From Dialister hominis (lineage in GTDB: Bacteria; Bacillota; Negativicutes; Veillonellales; Dialisteraceae), in contig NZ_AP019697.1 in NCBI RefSeq assembly GCF_007164725.1, positions 425,501 through 489,500 on the forward strand: a stretch of DNA of 64,000 bases, given 5' to 3'. The position numbers and the translations under genes were made by a program. Positions 31,868 through 44,000 of the stretch are shown piece by piece. The notes beneath the pieces are model-generated. The model was not told where the DNA came from. It did not search any database and saw only the letters and a program-made list of their open reading frames with translations. Positions within the stretch are counted from its first letter, which is position 1. Each line of letters starts with the position of its first letter.

Positions 31868-31945
31868 GTGCACAAAAGGAGTGAAAGATCAACCGGTGCA
31901 CAGCAGGCCGTCCGGAGGAATGGACGGCTCTGCCTTTTGTTGATC
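31868..31945 (+). promoter_or_regulatory. Structured leader before pyc
   Basis: Complementary elements are dense here: GATCAAC (31887-31893) pairs with GTTGATC (31939-31945), enclosing CCGTCC/GGACGG with an eight-base loop. Two GTGCAC hexamers (31868-31873 and 31896-31901) can pair with one another, which would compete with the outer stem. A T run (CCTTTTGTTG) follows the inner hairpin, so this may be an attenuator or a switch, about 16 nt before the pyc start. Confidence 0.5.
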
Positions 31946-31960
31946 ACGAGGGAGGACTCT

Positions 31961-34900
31961 ATGAAACATATACGCAAAGTATTGGTAGCAAACAGAGGCG
32001 AAATCGCCATTCGAGCGTTCCGAGCCTGCAGGGAACTTGGCATCCGCACGGTAGCCATTTATTCCAAGGAAGATATTCTGTCCCTGCACAGAAACCGCGC
32101 TGATGAAGCATACCTGGTAGGCGCTGGCGATAAGCCGGTCGATGCTTACCTGGATATTGAAGATATCATCCGCATCTGCAAGGAACACAATGTAGATGCT
32201 GTCCATCCGGGCTACGGCTTCCTTGCTGAAAATGCGAAACTGGCTCAGCGCTGCGAAGAAGAAGGCATTACATTCATCGGACCGCACGTAGAACACCTCA
32301 TCATGTTCGGCGACAAGGTCAATGCCCGCATCCAGGCTGAAAAAGCAGGCATCCCGATGATTCCGGGTACCAAGGGCGCTGTCCATGATTTCTCTGAAGT
32401 CAAGGAATTTGCTGAGAAGTACGGTCTGCCTGTCATGATCAAAGCTGTCAATGGCGGCGGCGGACGCGGCATGCGTAATGTCGACAGGATGGAAGATCTG
32501 GAAGAAGCGTACAACCGCGCTCGTTCCGAAGCGAAGATGGCATTCGGTGATGATGAAGTCTATGTAGAAAAATGCATCATGAACCCGAAGCACATCGAAG
32601 TCCAGATTCTTGGTGATGAACACGGCCATGTCGTTCATCTTTTCGAAAGAGACTGCTCCATCCAGCGCCGTCATCAGAAGGTCATTGAAATGGCTCCTGC
32701 ATGGTCTCTTCCGCAGAGCCTGCGCGACAAGATCAATGAAGCAGCTGTCAAACTGATGAAGAATGTCAATTATGTCAATGCAGGCACTGTTGAATTCCTC
32801 GTCGACCAGGATGAAAAGCATTTCTACTTCATCGAAGTCAATCCGCGTGTACAGGTAGAACATACCGTCACTGAAATGATCACGGACGTCGATATCGTAA
32901 AGACACAGATCCTGATTGCAGAAGGCTACTCTCTGGAAAGTCCGGAAATCGGCATCGGCAAGCAGAGTGAAATCTGGTTCAAGGGCGTTGCCATCCAGTG
33001 TCGTATTACGACCGAAGATCCGCAGAACAACTTCATGCCGGACACAGGCAAGATCATTGCATACCGTTCCGGCGGCGGCCCGGGCATCCGTCTCGATGCC
33101 GGCACCGCATATACAGGCGCAGTCATTACGCCGTATTATGATTCCCTCCTCGTAAAAGTCACCGCGCATTCCCTCCATGCAAAGGACACGATTCACAAAA
33201 TGCTCCGCTGCCTGGATGAATTCCGCATTTCAGGCGTCAAGACAAATATTTACTTCCTGCAGAATATGCTCCGTACCCGCGATTTCCAGGAAGGTCTCTG
33301 CGACGTCAACTACATCGACAGAAACCCATGGCTGCTGCAGGAACCGGATACCGTTTCCGACAGAGGCACAAGACTTCTGACCTACATCGGCGATATCACG
33401 GTCAATGGCTATGCAGGCGCAGGCCATCAGGACAAACCGGACTTCGCTCCTGCTCCGGTGCTCGATGCTTCTCATGAAACTGCACCGAAGGGCACCCGCC
33501 AGCTCCTTGATGAACTGGGACCGGAAAAATTCGCTAAATGGGTCATGGACCGCAAGGAAGTCATGTTCATGGATACCACCTACAGAGATGCGCACCAGTC
33601 TCTGCTCGCTACCCGCGTAAGAACGCATGATATCATGAACGCCATCCATTACACCGCTGTCCATGTACCGCAGCTTTTCTCCTTTGAAAACTGGGGCGGC
33701 GCTACATTCGACGTAGCTTACCGTTTCCTCGATGAAAGCCCTTGGGACAGACTGCGCCAGATGAGAGAAGCAGCTCCGAACATTCTCTTCCAGATGCTGA
33801 TACGCGGCGCCAACACGGTCGGATATACGAACTATCCGGAAAATGTTGTCCGTCACTTCATCGACCAGGCTGCTGATGCAGGCGTCGACGTATTCCGCGT
33901 ATTCGACTGCCTGAACCAACTGAACCACATGACCGTCTCCATCGATGAAGTCAGAAAGAAAGGCAAGCTCGCAGAAGCATGCTTCTGCTACACCGGCGAT
34001 ATCATGGATCCGAACCGTCAGAAGTACTCCCTGAAGTACTATACGGATCTCGCCAAGGAAATGGAAAAAGCCGGCGCAAACATCATTGCTATCAAAGATA
34101 TGGCAGGCCTCCTCAAACCGGAAGCTTCTTATGCCCTGATTTCCGCACTGAAGGATGCAGTAGACCTTCCGATCCACCTCCACAGCCATGAAGGCGGCGG
34201 ATGCACGCTCTACTCTTATGCAAAGGCCGTCGATGCCGGCGTAGATATCGTCGACGTCGCAACAGGCGCTCTTTCCGGCGGCACAAGCCAGCCGTCCATG
34301 ACATCCATGTACTATGCGCTGCAGGATAACCCGCGCCAGCCGCACCTGGATATCGATGCACTCGAAACCATCGATCGTTACTGGCAGGGAGTACGCCCGT
34401 ACTATGCAGGCGTCGATTCCAAGATGTGCAGCCCGAACACCACACTCTACCAGCATGAAATGCCTGGCGGACAGTTCAGCAACCTGCGCCAGCAGGCAAC
34501 CGCTGTAGGCCTCGGCGAACGCTGGCCGGAAGTCTGCCGCATGTATGCAAGAGTCAACATGCTCTTCGGCGATATCATCAAAGTTACACCGTCCTCCAAA
34601 GTTGTCGGCGATATGACACTCTTCATGGTTCAGAACAACCTGACCGAAGAAGACATCTATGAAAAGGGCGCAGCACTCGATTTCCCGCAGTCCGTTGTTG
34701 ATTTCTTCGACGGCAAGCTCGGCATTCCGTACGGCGGATTCCCGGAAAAACTCCAGAACATCATCCTTCGCGGAGCCAAACCGCACCTTGAAAGCCATCC
34801 GGCTGATGTAGACTTCGAAAAAGTCAAATTTGAAATGAAGGAAAAACGCCTCCCGACCAGGGAAGAAGACGTATCCTCCTACTGCATCTACCCGAAAGTA

Positions 34901-35389
34901 TTCTCCGACTACATGGAACGTTACCATAAGTACGGCGACCTCTCCATCCTCGACACACCGACATTCTTCTTCGGCATGAAACCGGGCGAAGAAATCTGCG
35001 TCAACGTCGAAGAAGGCAAGATGCTGCTCCTCCGTCTGAACAACATCACAAAACCGGACGCAGAAGGCAACCGCGAGCTCCAGTTCGAACTGAACGGCAT
35101 GCCGCGCGAAATCAAGATCCACGACAAGCACGTCGCAGAAGCAAGCGCTTCCTCCCAGAAAGCCGATAAGGATGTTCCAGGCGAAGTAGGCGCAACCCTC
35201 TCCGGCTCCGTCGTCAAACTCCTCGTTGAAAAAGGCGCCTCCGTCAAGAAAGGCGACCCGATCGTTGTTACCGAAGCCATGAAGATGGAAACCACCATCA
35301 CCGCTCCGATCGACGGCATCATCAGCGAAATCCGTGTCAAAGCAGGCCAGAGAATCGAATCCGGCGATCTGCTCATGATTATTGAATAA
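31961..35389 (+). CDS. pyc: Pyruvate carboxylase
   Basis: A 1142-residue single-chain biotin enzyme that makes oxaloacetate from pyruvate, bicarbonate and ATP. The biotin carboxylase domain comes first (KVLVANRGEIAIRAFRACRELGI, HPGYGFLAEN, the ATP-grasp loop GGGGRGMR, and ERDCSIQRRHQKVIEMAP). The carboxyltransferase domain begins near residue 530 (FMDTTYRDAHQSLLATRVRT, and metal-site HLHSHEGGG). A linker and the biotinyl domain with VTEAMKMETT follow. ATG 31961 with GGGAGGA 5-10 nt upstream is preferred over the frame start at 31868, which reads through the leader. In a fermenting anaerobe the product feeds the reductive branch to succinate or propionate. Confidence 0.96.
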   Translation: MKHIRKVLVANRGEIAIRAFRACRELGIRTVAIYSKEDILSLHRNRADEAYLVGAGDKPVDAYLDIEDIIRICKEHNVDAVHPGYGFLAENAKLAQRCEEEGITFIGPHVEHLIMFGDKVNARIQAEKAGIPMIPGTKGAVHDFSEVKEFAEKYGLPVMIKAVNGGGGRGMRNVDRMEDLEEAYNRARSEAKMAFGDDEVYVEKCIMNPKHIEVQILGDEHGHVVHLFERDCSIQRRHQKVIEMAPAWSLPQSLRDKINEAAVKLMKNVNYVNAGTVEFLVDQDEKHFYFIEVNPRVQVEHTVTEMITDVDIVKTQILIAEGYSLESPEIGIGKQSEIWFKGVAIQCRITTEDPQNNFMPDTGKIIAYRSGGGPGIRLDAGTAYTGAVITPYYDSLLVKVTAHSLHAKDTIHKMLRCLDEFRISGVKTNIYFLQNMLRTRDFQEGLCDVNYIDRNPWLLQEPDTVSDRGTRLLTYIGDITVNGYAGAGHQDKPDFAPAPVLDASHETAPKGTRQLLDELGPEKFAKWVMDRKEVMFMDTTYRDAHQSLLATRVRTHDIMNAIHYTAVHVPQLFSFENWGGATFDVAYRFLDESPWDRLRQMREAAPNILFQMLIRGANTVGYTNYPENVVRHFIDQAADAGVDVFRVFDCLNQLNHMTVSIDEVRKKGKLAEACFCYTGDIMDPNRQKYSLKYYTDLAKEMEKAGANIIAIKDMAGLLKPEASYALISALKDAVDLPIHLHSHEGGGCTLYSYAKAVDAGVDIVDVATGALSGGTSQPSMTSMYYALQDNPRQPHLDIDALETIDRYWQGVRPYYAGVDSKMCSPNTTLYQHEMPGGQFSNLRQQATAVGLGERWPEVCRMYARVNMLFGDIIKVTPSSKVVGDMTLFMVQNNLTEEDIYEKGAALDFPQSVVDFFDGKLGIPYGGFPEKLQNIILRGAKPHLESHPADVDFEKVKFEMKEKRLPTREEDVSSYCIYPKVFSDYMERYHKYGDLSILDTPTFFFGMKPGEEICVNVEEGKMLLLRLNNITKPDAEGNRELQFELNGMPREIKIHDKHVAEASASSQKADKDVPGEVGATLSGSVVKLLVEKGASVKKGDPIVVTEAMKMETTITAPIDGIISEIRVKAGQRIESGDLLMIIE

Positions 35390-35406
35390 GAATAAACATT
35401 CAAGTG

Positions 35407-35447
35407 AAAAGGCTGTGAAATGCAATTACGCATCTCGCAGCCTTTTT
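35407..35447 (+). terminator. pyc terminator
   Basis: AAAAGGCTGTGAAATGC, six-base loop, GCATCTCGCAGCCTTTTTG, 18 nt after the stop. Confidence 0.88.
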
Positions 35448-35760
35448 GTTATGGCTATAAGTATATAAGAATAAAGGAAGCAATCGCCGTGAAGAATAGA
35501 AATGAAAAAGAAAGGTGTGAAGACAGAAGAGCGAACACGGATCCGCATCGCTTATATCTTTTACTATTTATAATGCCAAAAAGGAGGGCATGAGCTCTTT
35601 TGAAAGAGGGGATGTCTTTTTATATTTCCTCCATCATTTTTCTTTGGAAATGCCGGTTCAAAGTCAATATAGTATCTTGCGTTTTGACAGTTTGAATGCT
35701 AAAATGAGCTAGAACATTTCAAATTGAATTTGTCAAGAGAAAATTAAGTATAAAGATAAA
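35448..35760. other. Non-coding stretch before the IS30 element
   Basis: AT-rich, no gene seen. It ends with GTATAAAGATAAA (35748-35760), the left copy of the target duplication. Confidence 0.5.
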
Positions 35761-36950
35761 TGGCGGATTGTATAATTAAGTTGAACACTTAAAAATCCAT
35801 AGCGAACCCTTGTGGTAAAATGTAGTTACACAAAAAACACAACCACAAAGGAGAATCGCTATGGATCAAAATCATTTTACCACGGATACGTTACGCAAAA
35901 AAGGGGCTCATTTAACTTTTGAGGAACGAGTCATTATCCAAACGCGTCTCCGCGACAAGCAATCGTATCGGAGCATAGCCCGTGAGATTGGGTGCTGTGT
36001 CAATACGGTACGCAACGAGGTGAAGCGTGGCAAGGTTCTTTGCTATAACGGCAAGGTGGAACGCTATCGCGCAGCAGACGGGCAAAGCACCTATGAGGCG
36101 CATCGCGAAAACTGTGGTCGCAAATGCGACGCCATAGCAAAGGGAGCATTCCTCGACTATGTGCAGAAGAGACTTCAGGAACATCACTGGTCGCTCGATG
36201 CCTGCTTTGGCAGGGCACTGGTTACGGGAGAATTTCAACGTGGCGAGATGGTCTGTACGAAAACCCTGTACAACTATGTCACGCTGGGGCTCCTAGGAAA
36301 AATCAAGAGTATTGACCTGCCCTTGCGCGTCAAGCGAAAAAACGCCAGGAAGCGGGTTCGTGAGCGTAAGAAGAAGTTCGGACGCAGTATAGATGAGCGC
36401 GATCCTTCTGTGGATGAGCGTCAGGATTTCGGGCATTGGGAGTGTGACCTTGTACTGGGATCTCGCTCAAAGGACGAAGTACTGCTGACTCTGGTTGAGC
36501 GCAAGACACGCTGTTCCCTCATCAGAAAACTGCCCAACAAGGAAAGTGCCTCTGTAATAGCAGCCTTCAGAAAATTGAAGGATGGAATGTTCCGCGGCTG
36601 TTTCAGCCGAGTGTTCCTCAGCATTACGACAGACAATGGCAGTGAGTTTTCCAGCCTGTCGGAGCTAGAGAAACTAAGTCACACACGGATCTATTATGCG
36701 CATCCGTACTGCTCCGGCGACAAAGGTACGAATGAGAATCACAACGGCTTATTCCGTCGATTTCTTCCCAAAGGGAAGAAAATCCAGGATTACCCAGTGG
36801 AACACATTTCCAGAGTAGAGTGCTGGGCCAACACCCTGCCAAGAAAAATACTCGGCTATAAGACACCCGAGGAGTGCTTTAGGGAAGAAATGCTTGCAGC
36901 ACTTACTGCATAAAGGTTCGCCGGGTGTTCAACTTATTATTGCAATTCGG
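35761..36950 (+). mobile_element. IS30-family insertion sequence with 13-bp target duplication
   Basis: The element of 1190 bp is flanked by GTATAAAGATAAA on both sides (35748-35760 and 36951-36963). Its ends are imperfect inverted repeats of about 26 bp, about 20 of which match, sharing AAGTTGAACAC. One full transposase lies inside. The insertion separates the pyc end from the rpoB promoter region without breaking a gene. Confidence 0.85.
35861..36913 (+). CDS. Transposase, IS30 family
   Basis: A 350-residue DDE transposase. The N-terminal HTH (LTFEERVIIQTRLRDKQSYRSIAREIGCCVNTVRNEVKRG) is characteristic of IS30, and the catalytic residues are visible in HWECDLVLG, ITTDNGSEF and GTNENHNGLFR. 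AAAGGAG lies 8 nt before ATG 35861. The frame is intact, so the copy could be active. Confidence 0.93.
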   Translation: MDQNHFTTDTLRKKGAHLTFEERVIIQTRLRDKQSYRSIAREIGCCVNTVRNEVKRGKVLCYNGKVERYRAADGQSTYEAHRENCGRKCDAIAKGAFLDYVQKRLQEHHWSLDACFGRALVTGEFQRGEMVCTKTLYNYVTLGLLGKIKSIDLPLRVKRKNARKRVRERKKKFGRSIDERDPSVDERQDFGHWECDLVLGSRSKDEVLLTLVERKTRCSLIRKLPNKESASVIAAFRKLKDGMFRGCFSRVFLSITTDNGSEFSSLSELEKLSHTRIYYAHPYCSGDKGTNENHNGLFRRFLPKGKKIQDYPVEHISRVECWANTLPRKILGYKTPEECFREEMLAALTA

Positions 36951-36963
36951 GTATAAAGATAAA

Positions 36964-37228
36964 TTCAATAGCAAGAAAAAACATTTTTATAAAAGAAAAT
37001 AATTTAAGCTCATTATTCAAGTTTTCTCGATACTATTTAAGAATCGAAAGGTTGCAATTTTATGTCTTTTATAGTAAAATTTAACTTTGCAACGGTTCTT
37101 ATTTGTATATAGTAAATAGTCAAGAGTCTTATAGGAGAATAGCAAGGTACATGAATTTCTGTGGCCCTTGCTTATTTTTTCCGAATAAGCGCGAATTGAG
37201 TGTTTGAAATGAAAGGGTGAGGCGAGGA
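36964..37228 (+). promoter_or_regulatory. rpoB promoter and leader hairpin
   Basis: TTGCAA (37052-37057), 17 bp, TAAAAT (37075-37080) is a likely promoter. In the leader GCAAGG (37142-37147) and CCTTGC (37166-37171) pair over an 18-base loop and are followed by TTATTTTTT, an attenuator-like hairpin about 50 nt before the start. No rplJ or rplL gene lies upstream; beyond the promoter region is the IS30 element and then pyc. Confidence 0.6.
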
Positions 37229-40200
37229 ATGCCCAAAAGCAAGATGTTCAGACCTGTGCAGGTTGGCAAGAAGAAGAGATACACCTATGCCAGATCGCAG
37301 GAAGTCCTGAAGATGCCACATTTGCTCGATCTGCAGACAAAGTCCTATGAATGGTTCTGCAGAGAGGGTCTCAAAGATGTATTTGCAGATATCTCCCCGA
37401 TTGAGGATAGTGCACACAAGTGGGCACTTCATTTCGGCGATTATTATTTCGGTCAGGGCAAATACAATATTGAGCAGTGCAAGGCGAAAGATGTGAACTA
37501 TTCTGCACCTCTGTACGTCAAGGTCCGTCTGGAAAACAAAGAAACCGGCGAATTGAAGGAACATGATCTGTTCATGGGGGATTTCCCAGTCATGACGGAT
37601 ACGGGCACGTTTATCATCAACGGTGCGGAACGTGTAATCGTCTCCCAGCTCGTCCGTTCCCCGGGCGTCTACTACAAGAAGGAAAGAGATGCCTTTGATA
37701 AGGAAATCTATTCCGCACAGCTGATCCCGAACCGCGGTGCCTGGATTGAACTTGAATCGGATCCGTCTGGTTCTCTTTCCGTTCGTATCGACCGCAACCG
37801 CAAGATGCCGGTTACTGTCCTGATCCGTGTTCTCGGATACTCCACCAATGAAGAAATCCTTGAATTATTCGATCACGACATCCACATCGAAAAGACGCTG
37901 GAAAAAGACAGCACAACGGACAGAAAGTCCGCTCTGATTGAAATTTACCACAAGCTTCGCCCGGGCGAACCGGCAACAGAAGAAAGCGGCGCTACACTGC
38001 TGCACAATTTCTTCTTTGACCCGCGGCGCTATGATCTGGCTAAGGTTGGCCGTTACAAGCTGAACAAGAAGCTGTCCTGGAGAAACCGTCTCCTCGGCCA
38101 CAAGACTGAAGGCCCGATCGTCAACATGGAAACCGGCGAAGTCGTCATTGAAGCAAACAGCATCATTGATGATGAAGCTATTGCAAAAATTGAAGAAAGC
38201 GGAGTATTCAACGGCAACGGCCAGGTTGAAATCATGACCCAGAAGGATGACGGAACACCGGTCAAGGTGATCTGCTCTTCCGGCAACCGTGAAGATAACT
38301 TCCGTACACTGGAAAACTGCGACATCATCGCATGCATCGATTACCTGCTGAACATGATGCAGGGCTATGGCAAGAGCGATGATATCGACCATCTCGGCAA
38401 CCGCCGCGTACGCTGCGTAGGCGAACTGCTGCAGAACCAGTTCCGCATCGGCCTGACCCGTATGGAAAGAGTCGTTCGTGAAAGAATGACCACCCAGGAT
38501 CAGGACAAGATGACCCCGCAGGCTCTTGTCAACATCCGTCCTGTTGTTGCAGCTATCAAGGAATTCTTCGGAAGTTCCCAGCTGTCCCAGTTCATGGACC
38601 AGACTAACCCGCTGGCAGAACTGACTCATAAACGCCGTCTGTCCGCATTGGGACCTGGCGGTCTGTCCCGTGAACGCGCAGGGTTCGAAGTCCGCGACGT
38701 TCATTATTCCCACTATGGACGCATGTGCCCGGTAGAAACGCCTGAAGGCCCGAACATCGGTCTGATTTCCTCGCTGTCCAACTACGGGATCATCAATAAA
38801 TACGGCCTGATCGAAACGCCGTACCGTCAGATCGTTGATGGAAAGGTTACGAACGAATGCAAGTACGTAACCGCTGATATCGAAGAAGACAAGATCATCG
38901 CGCAGGCCAGTGAACCGCTGGATGCAGAAGGTTATTTCGTTCATAAGAACGTAGCCAGCCGCCGCGGCGCTGACGTGCTCGAAGCTGAACCAGACGAAGT
39001 CGACTTGATGGACGTATCCCCGAAACAGGTCGTTTCCATCGGCACATCCCTGATTCCATTCCTCGAACATGATGATACGAACCGCGCACTGATGGGTGCT
39101 AACATGCAGCGTCAGGCAGTTCCGCTGCTCCGTCCGGAAGCTCCGCTCGTCGGAACCGGTATGGAATGGGTAGCCGGCCAGGACTCCGGTGTCTGCATCC
39201 TCGCCAAGAGAGGCGGCACTGTTGAAAGAGTCACCGGTCGTCAGATCATTGTCCGCGCTGACAATGGCGAGCTCGATACCTACGATCTCATTAAATTCAT
39301 GCGTTCCAACCAGTCCACCTGCATCAACCAGCGTCCGGTAGTATTCAAGGGCGACCGTGTTGAAGTTGGTTCCACACTGGCTGACGGCATGGCAACAGAC
39401 GGCGGCGAACTGGCCCTCGGCCACAACGTGCTCGTTGCGTTCGTATCCTGGGAAGGGTACAACCACGAAGACGCCGTTCTGATCTCCGAACGTCTCTGCA
39501 AGGACGATCTCTACACCTCCATCCATATTGAAGAATACGAATGCGATGCAAGAGACACCAAGCTGGGCGCAGAAGAAATTACCCGCCAGCTGTCTTCTGT
39601 TTCTGAAGACGCTGTCAAATACCTCGACGAAAACGGCATCATCATGATCGGTGCTGATGTTCGTCCTGGCGATATTCTGGTCGGCAAGGTCACCCCGAAG
39701 GGCGAAACCGAACTGACTCCTGAAGAAAGACTCCTCCGCGCTATTTTCGGCGACAAGGAAAGAGAAGTCCGCGATACATCCCTGCGTGTTCCGCATGGTG
39801 AATTCGGCAAGGTTGTCGATGTCAAAGTCTTTACCCGTGAAAACGGCGATGAACTGGCTCCTGGCGTCAACAAGCTCGTCCGCGTATACATTGCTCAGAA
39901 ACGTAAGATCCGTGAAGGCGACAAGATGGCCGGCCGTCACGGCAACAAGTGCGTATGCTCCAGAATTCTTCCAGTCGAAGATATGCCGTTCACACCAGAC
40001 GGTCGTCCTGTCGACCTGGTTCTGAACCCGCTGGGCGTACCATCCCGAATGAACATCGGACAGATTCTGGAAATCCACCTGTCCTGGGCCTGCCACATGC
40101 TCGGCGAAGAAATTCACGAAGCACTGAAGGATCCGGCTCAGTACAAGATCATGGAACAGCGTCTGCGCGACTGCGGATATGATTTCGATCAGTATGGCAT

Positions 40201-41017
40201 GCCTGAACCGACCGAATCCGGTATCCATATCGCAACCCCGGTATTCGACGGCTGCCGCGATGAAGACCTCGCAGCAACACTGAAAGCAGCTGGCCTGCCG
40301 GCTAATGCAAAGACTGATCTTTATGACGGCCGTACCGGTGAAAAACTGGACAACCAGGTCACCATCGGCTGGAAATACATGCTGAAGCTCCATCACCTCG
40401 TTGATGACAAGATTCATGCTCGTTCCACTGGTCCATACTCCCTCGTTACCCAGCAGCCACTGGGCGGCAAGGCTCAGTTCGGCGGCCAGCGCTTCGGCGA
40501 AATGGAAGTCTGGGCACTCGAAGCTTACGGCGCAGCTTACACACTGCAGGAAATCCTGACCGTCAAGTCCGATGATGTCATCGGCCGTGTCAAGGCATAT
40601 GAAAAGATCTTCAAGGGCGAAGACATCCCGAGCCCGGGCGTTCCGGAATCCTTCAAGGTTCTCATGAAAGAACTTCAGTCCATCGGCCTGGATGTCCGCA
40701 TCCTGAACGAAAATGGCGACGAAGTCGTTCTGAAGGAACTCGACGAAGAAGATATGGAACAGGGTTACGGCGGCGGAGAACGCTGGCACAGAGATGAAGT
40801 CAAGGAAGCTATGGAAGGCGACACTGCTGTCACCGAATCCAGAAATGCCATGGAATCTTCCATGACGGGCGCTCCGGCTGAATCCCTCCATGATGATGTA
40901 GCATCCTTCAACGATGCCCTTGAAGCTGAAGTCACAGCTCCCGCTTATGAAGAAGCAGGATTTAATGAAGAAGAACTCAATGGCGATTCCGGTCACGACG
41001 ATGACCGTGACGAATAA
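37229..41017 (+). CDS. rpoB: RNA polymerase beta subunit
   Basis: A 1262-residue beta subunit that, with beta', forms the catalytic core. Family marks: [35 protein letters not shown], the rifampicin-pocket segment [53 protein letters not shown] and [22 protein letters not shown]. The residues at the main rifampicin positions (Asp, His, Ser in [15 protein letters not shown]) are the sensitive form. ATG 37229 is chosen because GTGAGG is 6 nt before; GTG 37217 is possible. The acidic C-terminal tail (about 70 residues) is long. It is followed 23 bp later by rpoC. Confidence 0.97.
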   Translation: MPKSKMFRPVQVGKKKRYTYARSQEVLKMPHLLDLQTKSYEWFCREGLKDVFADISPIEDSAHKWALHFGDYYFGQGKYNIEQCKAKDVNYSAPLYVKVRLENKETGELKEHDLFMGDFPVMTDTGTFIINGAERVIVSQLVRSPGVYYKKERDAFDKEIYSAQLIPNRGAWIELESDPSGSLSVRIDRNRKMPVTVLIRVLGYSTNEEILELFDHDIHIEKTLEKDSTTDRKSALIEIYHKLRPGEPATEESGATLLHNFFFDPRRYDLAKVGRYKLNKKLSWRNRLLGHKTEGPIVNMETGEVVIEANSIIDDEAIAKIEESGVFNGNGQVEIMTQKDDGTPVKVICSSGNREDNFRTLENCDIIACIDYLLNMMQGYGKSDDIDHLGNRRVRCVGELLQNQFRIGLTRMERVVRERMTTQDQDKMTPQALVNIRPVVAAIKEFFGSSQLSQFMDQTNPLAELTHKRRLSALGPGGLSRERAGFEVRDVHYSHYGRMCPVETPEGPNIGLISSLSNYGIINKYGLIETPYRQIVDGKVTNECKYVTADIEEDKIIAQASEPLDAEGYFVHKNVASRRGADVLEAEPDEVDLMDVSPKQVVSIGTSLIPFLEHDDTNRALMGANMQRQAVPLLRPEAPLVGTGMEWVAGQDSGVCILAKRGGTVERVTGRQIIVRADNGELDTYDLIKFMRSNQSTCINQRPVVFKGDRVEVGSTLADGMATDGGELALGHNVLVAFVSWEGYNHEDAVLISERLCKDDLYTSIHIEEYECDARDTKLGAEEITRQLSSVSEDAVKYLDENGIIMIGADVRPGDILVGKVTPKGETELTPEERLLRAIFGDKEREVRDTSLRVPHGEFGKVVDVKVFTRENGDELAPGVNKLVRVYIAQKRKIREGDKMAGRHGNKCVCSRILPVEDMPFTPDGRPVDLVLNPLGVPSRMNIGQILEIHLSWACHMLGEEIHEALKDPAQYKIMEQRLRDCGYDFDQYGMPEPTESGIHIATPVFDGCRDEDLAATLKAAGLPANAKTDLYDGRTGEKLDNQVTIGWKYMLKLHHLVDDKIHARSTGPYSLVTQQPLGGKAQFGGQRFGEMEVWALEAYGAAYTLQEILTVKSDDVIGRVKAYEKIFKGEDIPSPGVPESFKVLMKELQSIGLDVRILNENGDEVVLKELDEEDMEQGYGGGERWHRDEVKEAMEGDTAVTESRNAMESSMTGAPAESLHDDVASFNDALEAEVTAPAYEEAGFNEEELNGDSGHDDDRDE

Positions 41018-41040
41018 GTCCGGAAAGGAGCGGTACACAA

Positions 41041-44000
41041 TTGTTAGATGTAAACGAATTTGATTCCATGAAAATCGGCATCGCTTCTCCGGAAAAGATC
41101 CTCGAATGGTCCCACGGCGAAGTAACGAAACCGGAAACGATTAACTACAGAACCCTGAAGGCTGAAACCGATGGTCTCTTCTGCGAGAAAATTTTCGGAC
41201 CGACAAAGGATTGGGAATGCAAATGCGGCAAATATAAGAAGATGCGTTATAAAGGCACCATCTGCGACAAGTGCGGTGTCGAAGTAACGAGCTCCAAGGT
41301 TCGCCGTGAAAGAATGGGCCACATTGCCCTGGCATGCCCCGTTTCTCATATCTGGTATTTCAAGGGTACCCCGTCCCGTATCGGATTGATCCTTGAAATC
41401 GCTCCGCGTCAGCTGGAAAGAGTTCTCTATTTCGCAGCTTACATCGTCCTGGATCCGGGAGACACCAACCTCTCCAAGAAACAGGTCCTGAACGAAACTG
41501 AATACCAGACTGCCGTTGCTACTTACGGCAAAGGCTCATTCAAGGCTCAGATGGGCGCTGAAGCTATCCAGTACCTTCTGAAGGAACTGGATCTGCCGGC
41601 TCTCGAAAAAGCCCTGAAGAAGGAAATCGAAGAAGGCAGCGGCCAGCGCAAGGTAAAATGCATCCGCCGTCTGGAAGAAGTCGAAGCATTCCTTCATTCC
41701 GGCAACAAGCCTGAATGGATGATCCTGACCGTTCTTCCGGTCATTCCTCCGGATCTGCGCCCGATGGTTCAGCTCGATGGCGGCCGTTTCGCTACCTCCG
41801 ACCTGAATGATCTCTACCGCAGAGTCATCAACAGAAACAACCGTCTGAAGAGACTTCTGGAACTCGGTGCTCCGGAAATCATCATCAGAAACGAAAAGCG
41901 TATGCTGCAGGAAGCAGTCGATGCGCTGATCGATAACGGCCGCCGCGGCAGAGCCGTATCCGGCCCGGGAAACAGACCGCTGAAATCCCTCTCCGATATG
42001 CTGAAGGGCAAACAGGGCCGTTTCCGTCAGAACCTGCTTGGTAAACGTGTCGACTATTCCGGACGTTCCGTTATCGTCGTAGGTCCTGAACTGAAAATGT
42101 ACCAGTGCGGTCTGCCGAAGGAAATGGCAATCGAACTCTTCAAGCCATTCATCATGCATGAACTGATCAAGAGAGGCATCGTCATCAACCTGAAAGCTGC
42201 CCGCAAGAAAGTCGACAAGCTCGCTCCTGAAGTCTGGGATGTCCTTGGCGACGTTATCAAGGAACACCCGGTTCTCCTGAACCGCGCTCCTACACTTCAC
42301 AGACTCGGTATCCAGGCATTTGAACCGATCCTCTGGGAAGGCCGTGCAATCAAACTGCATCCGCTCGTATGTCCGGGCTACAACGCCGACTTCGACGGTG
42401 ACCAGATGGCATGCCATCTGCCGCTGTCCGTAGAAGCACAGGCCGAAGCAAGAACGCTGATGCTTTCCATCAATAACATCCTTTCGACAAAAGACGGCAA
42501 GCCGGTTGCTATTCCTTCTCAGGATATGATCCTCGGATCCTATTACCTGACCATCGTGGAAACAGCAGCAGACAACAAAGTCGACTTCACGCCGGAAGAA
42601 AAAGCTGCTCATCCGGATGCTTCCTTCGATCCTGCCAAGGAATGGAAGAAGGCTGAAGATGAGATGGATACCTCCCATCTGCATGCTTACACTGGTTATG
42701 ACGAAGTCATGCTGGCTTATGCACTGCACGAAATCCGCATCCATGATTTCATCAAAGTTCACATCCCGAAGGAAGACCGTCCGGACGGATTCAACGATGA
42801 TGATTCCGATCTTGTCATTTCTACCCCGGGCCGCCTGATTTTCAACTATGCGATCCCGAGAGAACTCCGTTATTTCTACAAGCGTCATGAAAAGAGAGTC
42901 GACGAAAACGGCAATGTCACCGAAGTTGTCAACAACGGCCTCGGCGTCACCATCGGCAAGAAGCAGATGGGCAAGCTCGTCAACGACTGCTTCAAGAAGC
43001 TCGGCTTCAAGGCAACCGGCGATCTGCTTGACTCCGTCAAGTCCCTCGGCTTCCATTACGCTCTCGTATCCGGTATTTCCATCGGCATCTACGACGTAGC
43101 CGTTCCGCCTGAAAAGGATGGAATCCTCGAAGACGGCGATGAAAAGGTAGAACAGATCAAGAGATACTTCAGACGCGGCCTCATGACCGACGACGAAAGA
43201 TACAGAAGAGTCGTCGAAATCTGGAGTGCAAAGACCGACGAAGTCGGCGCTGCTATGAAGAGCTCCATGAGAAAGTTCAACCCGCTGACCATGATGGCAC
43301 AGTCCGGCGCCCGTGGTAACGACAACCAGATCAGACAGCTGGCCGGCATGCGCGGCCTGATCGCCGATACATCCGGTAAGACCGTTGAACTGCCAGTTAA
43401 GGCAAACTTCCGTGAAGGTCTGACCGTACTGGATTACTTCACATCTTCCCACGGCGCCCGCAAGGGTCTGGCCGATACCGCACTGCGTACAGCAGACTCC
43501 GGTTACTTGACCCGCCGTCTCGTCGATGTCTCCCAGGACGTCATCGTCCGCGAAGAAGACTGCGACGTACAGGTACTGAACTTCGACCGTGAAGAAGGCA
43601 TCCTCGCATCCCGTCCGGATGTAAAGAACACCATTCTCGGCCTGAAACCGACACTCCTCGGATCCGTACTCGATGAAGACATCATCGACCGCAGAAGCGG
43701 TGAAATCCTCCTCGTCAAGGGCAAGACCCTCGATGCTGACGATGTCACCCTCCTGAACCGCCATCTGGTTGAATCCGTCACTGTCGTTATTCCAAGCGCT
43801 GATGCTGAACCGGAAACGAAGACATTCGACCTCGGCACCGCTGAAGCTGTCAAGGAATATGATCACGCTATGCGTCATCACCTGACCGTTCATTTCGCAG
43901 GCAAGGCTCTTGAAGAAGACGCTCTTGACCGCAGCGGAAATGTTGTTCTTACAGCAGGCACCGTCATTGATGCTGATGCTGCTGAAAAGATTCTGGCCGC

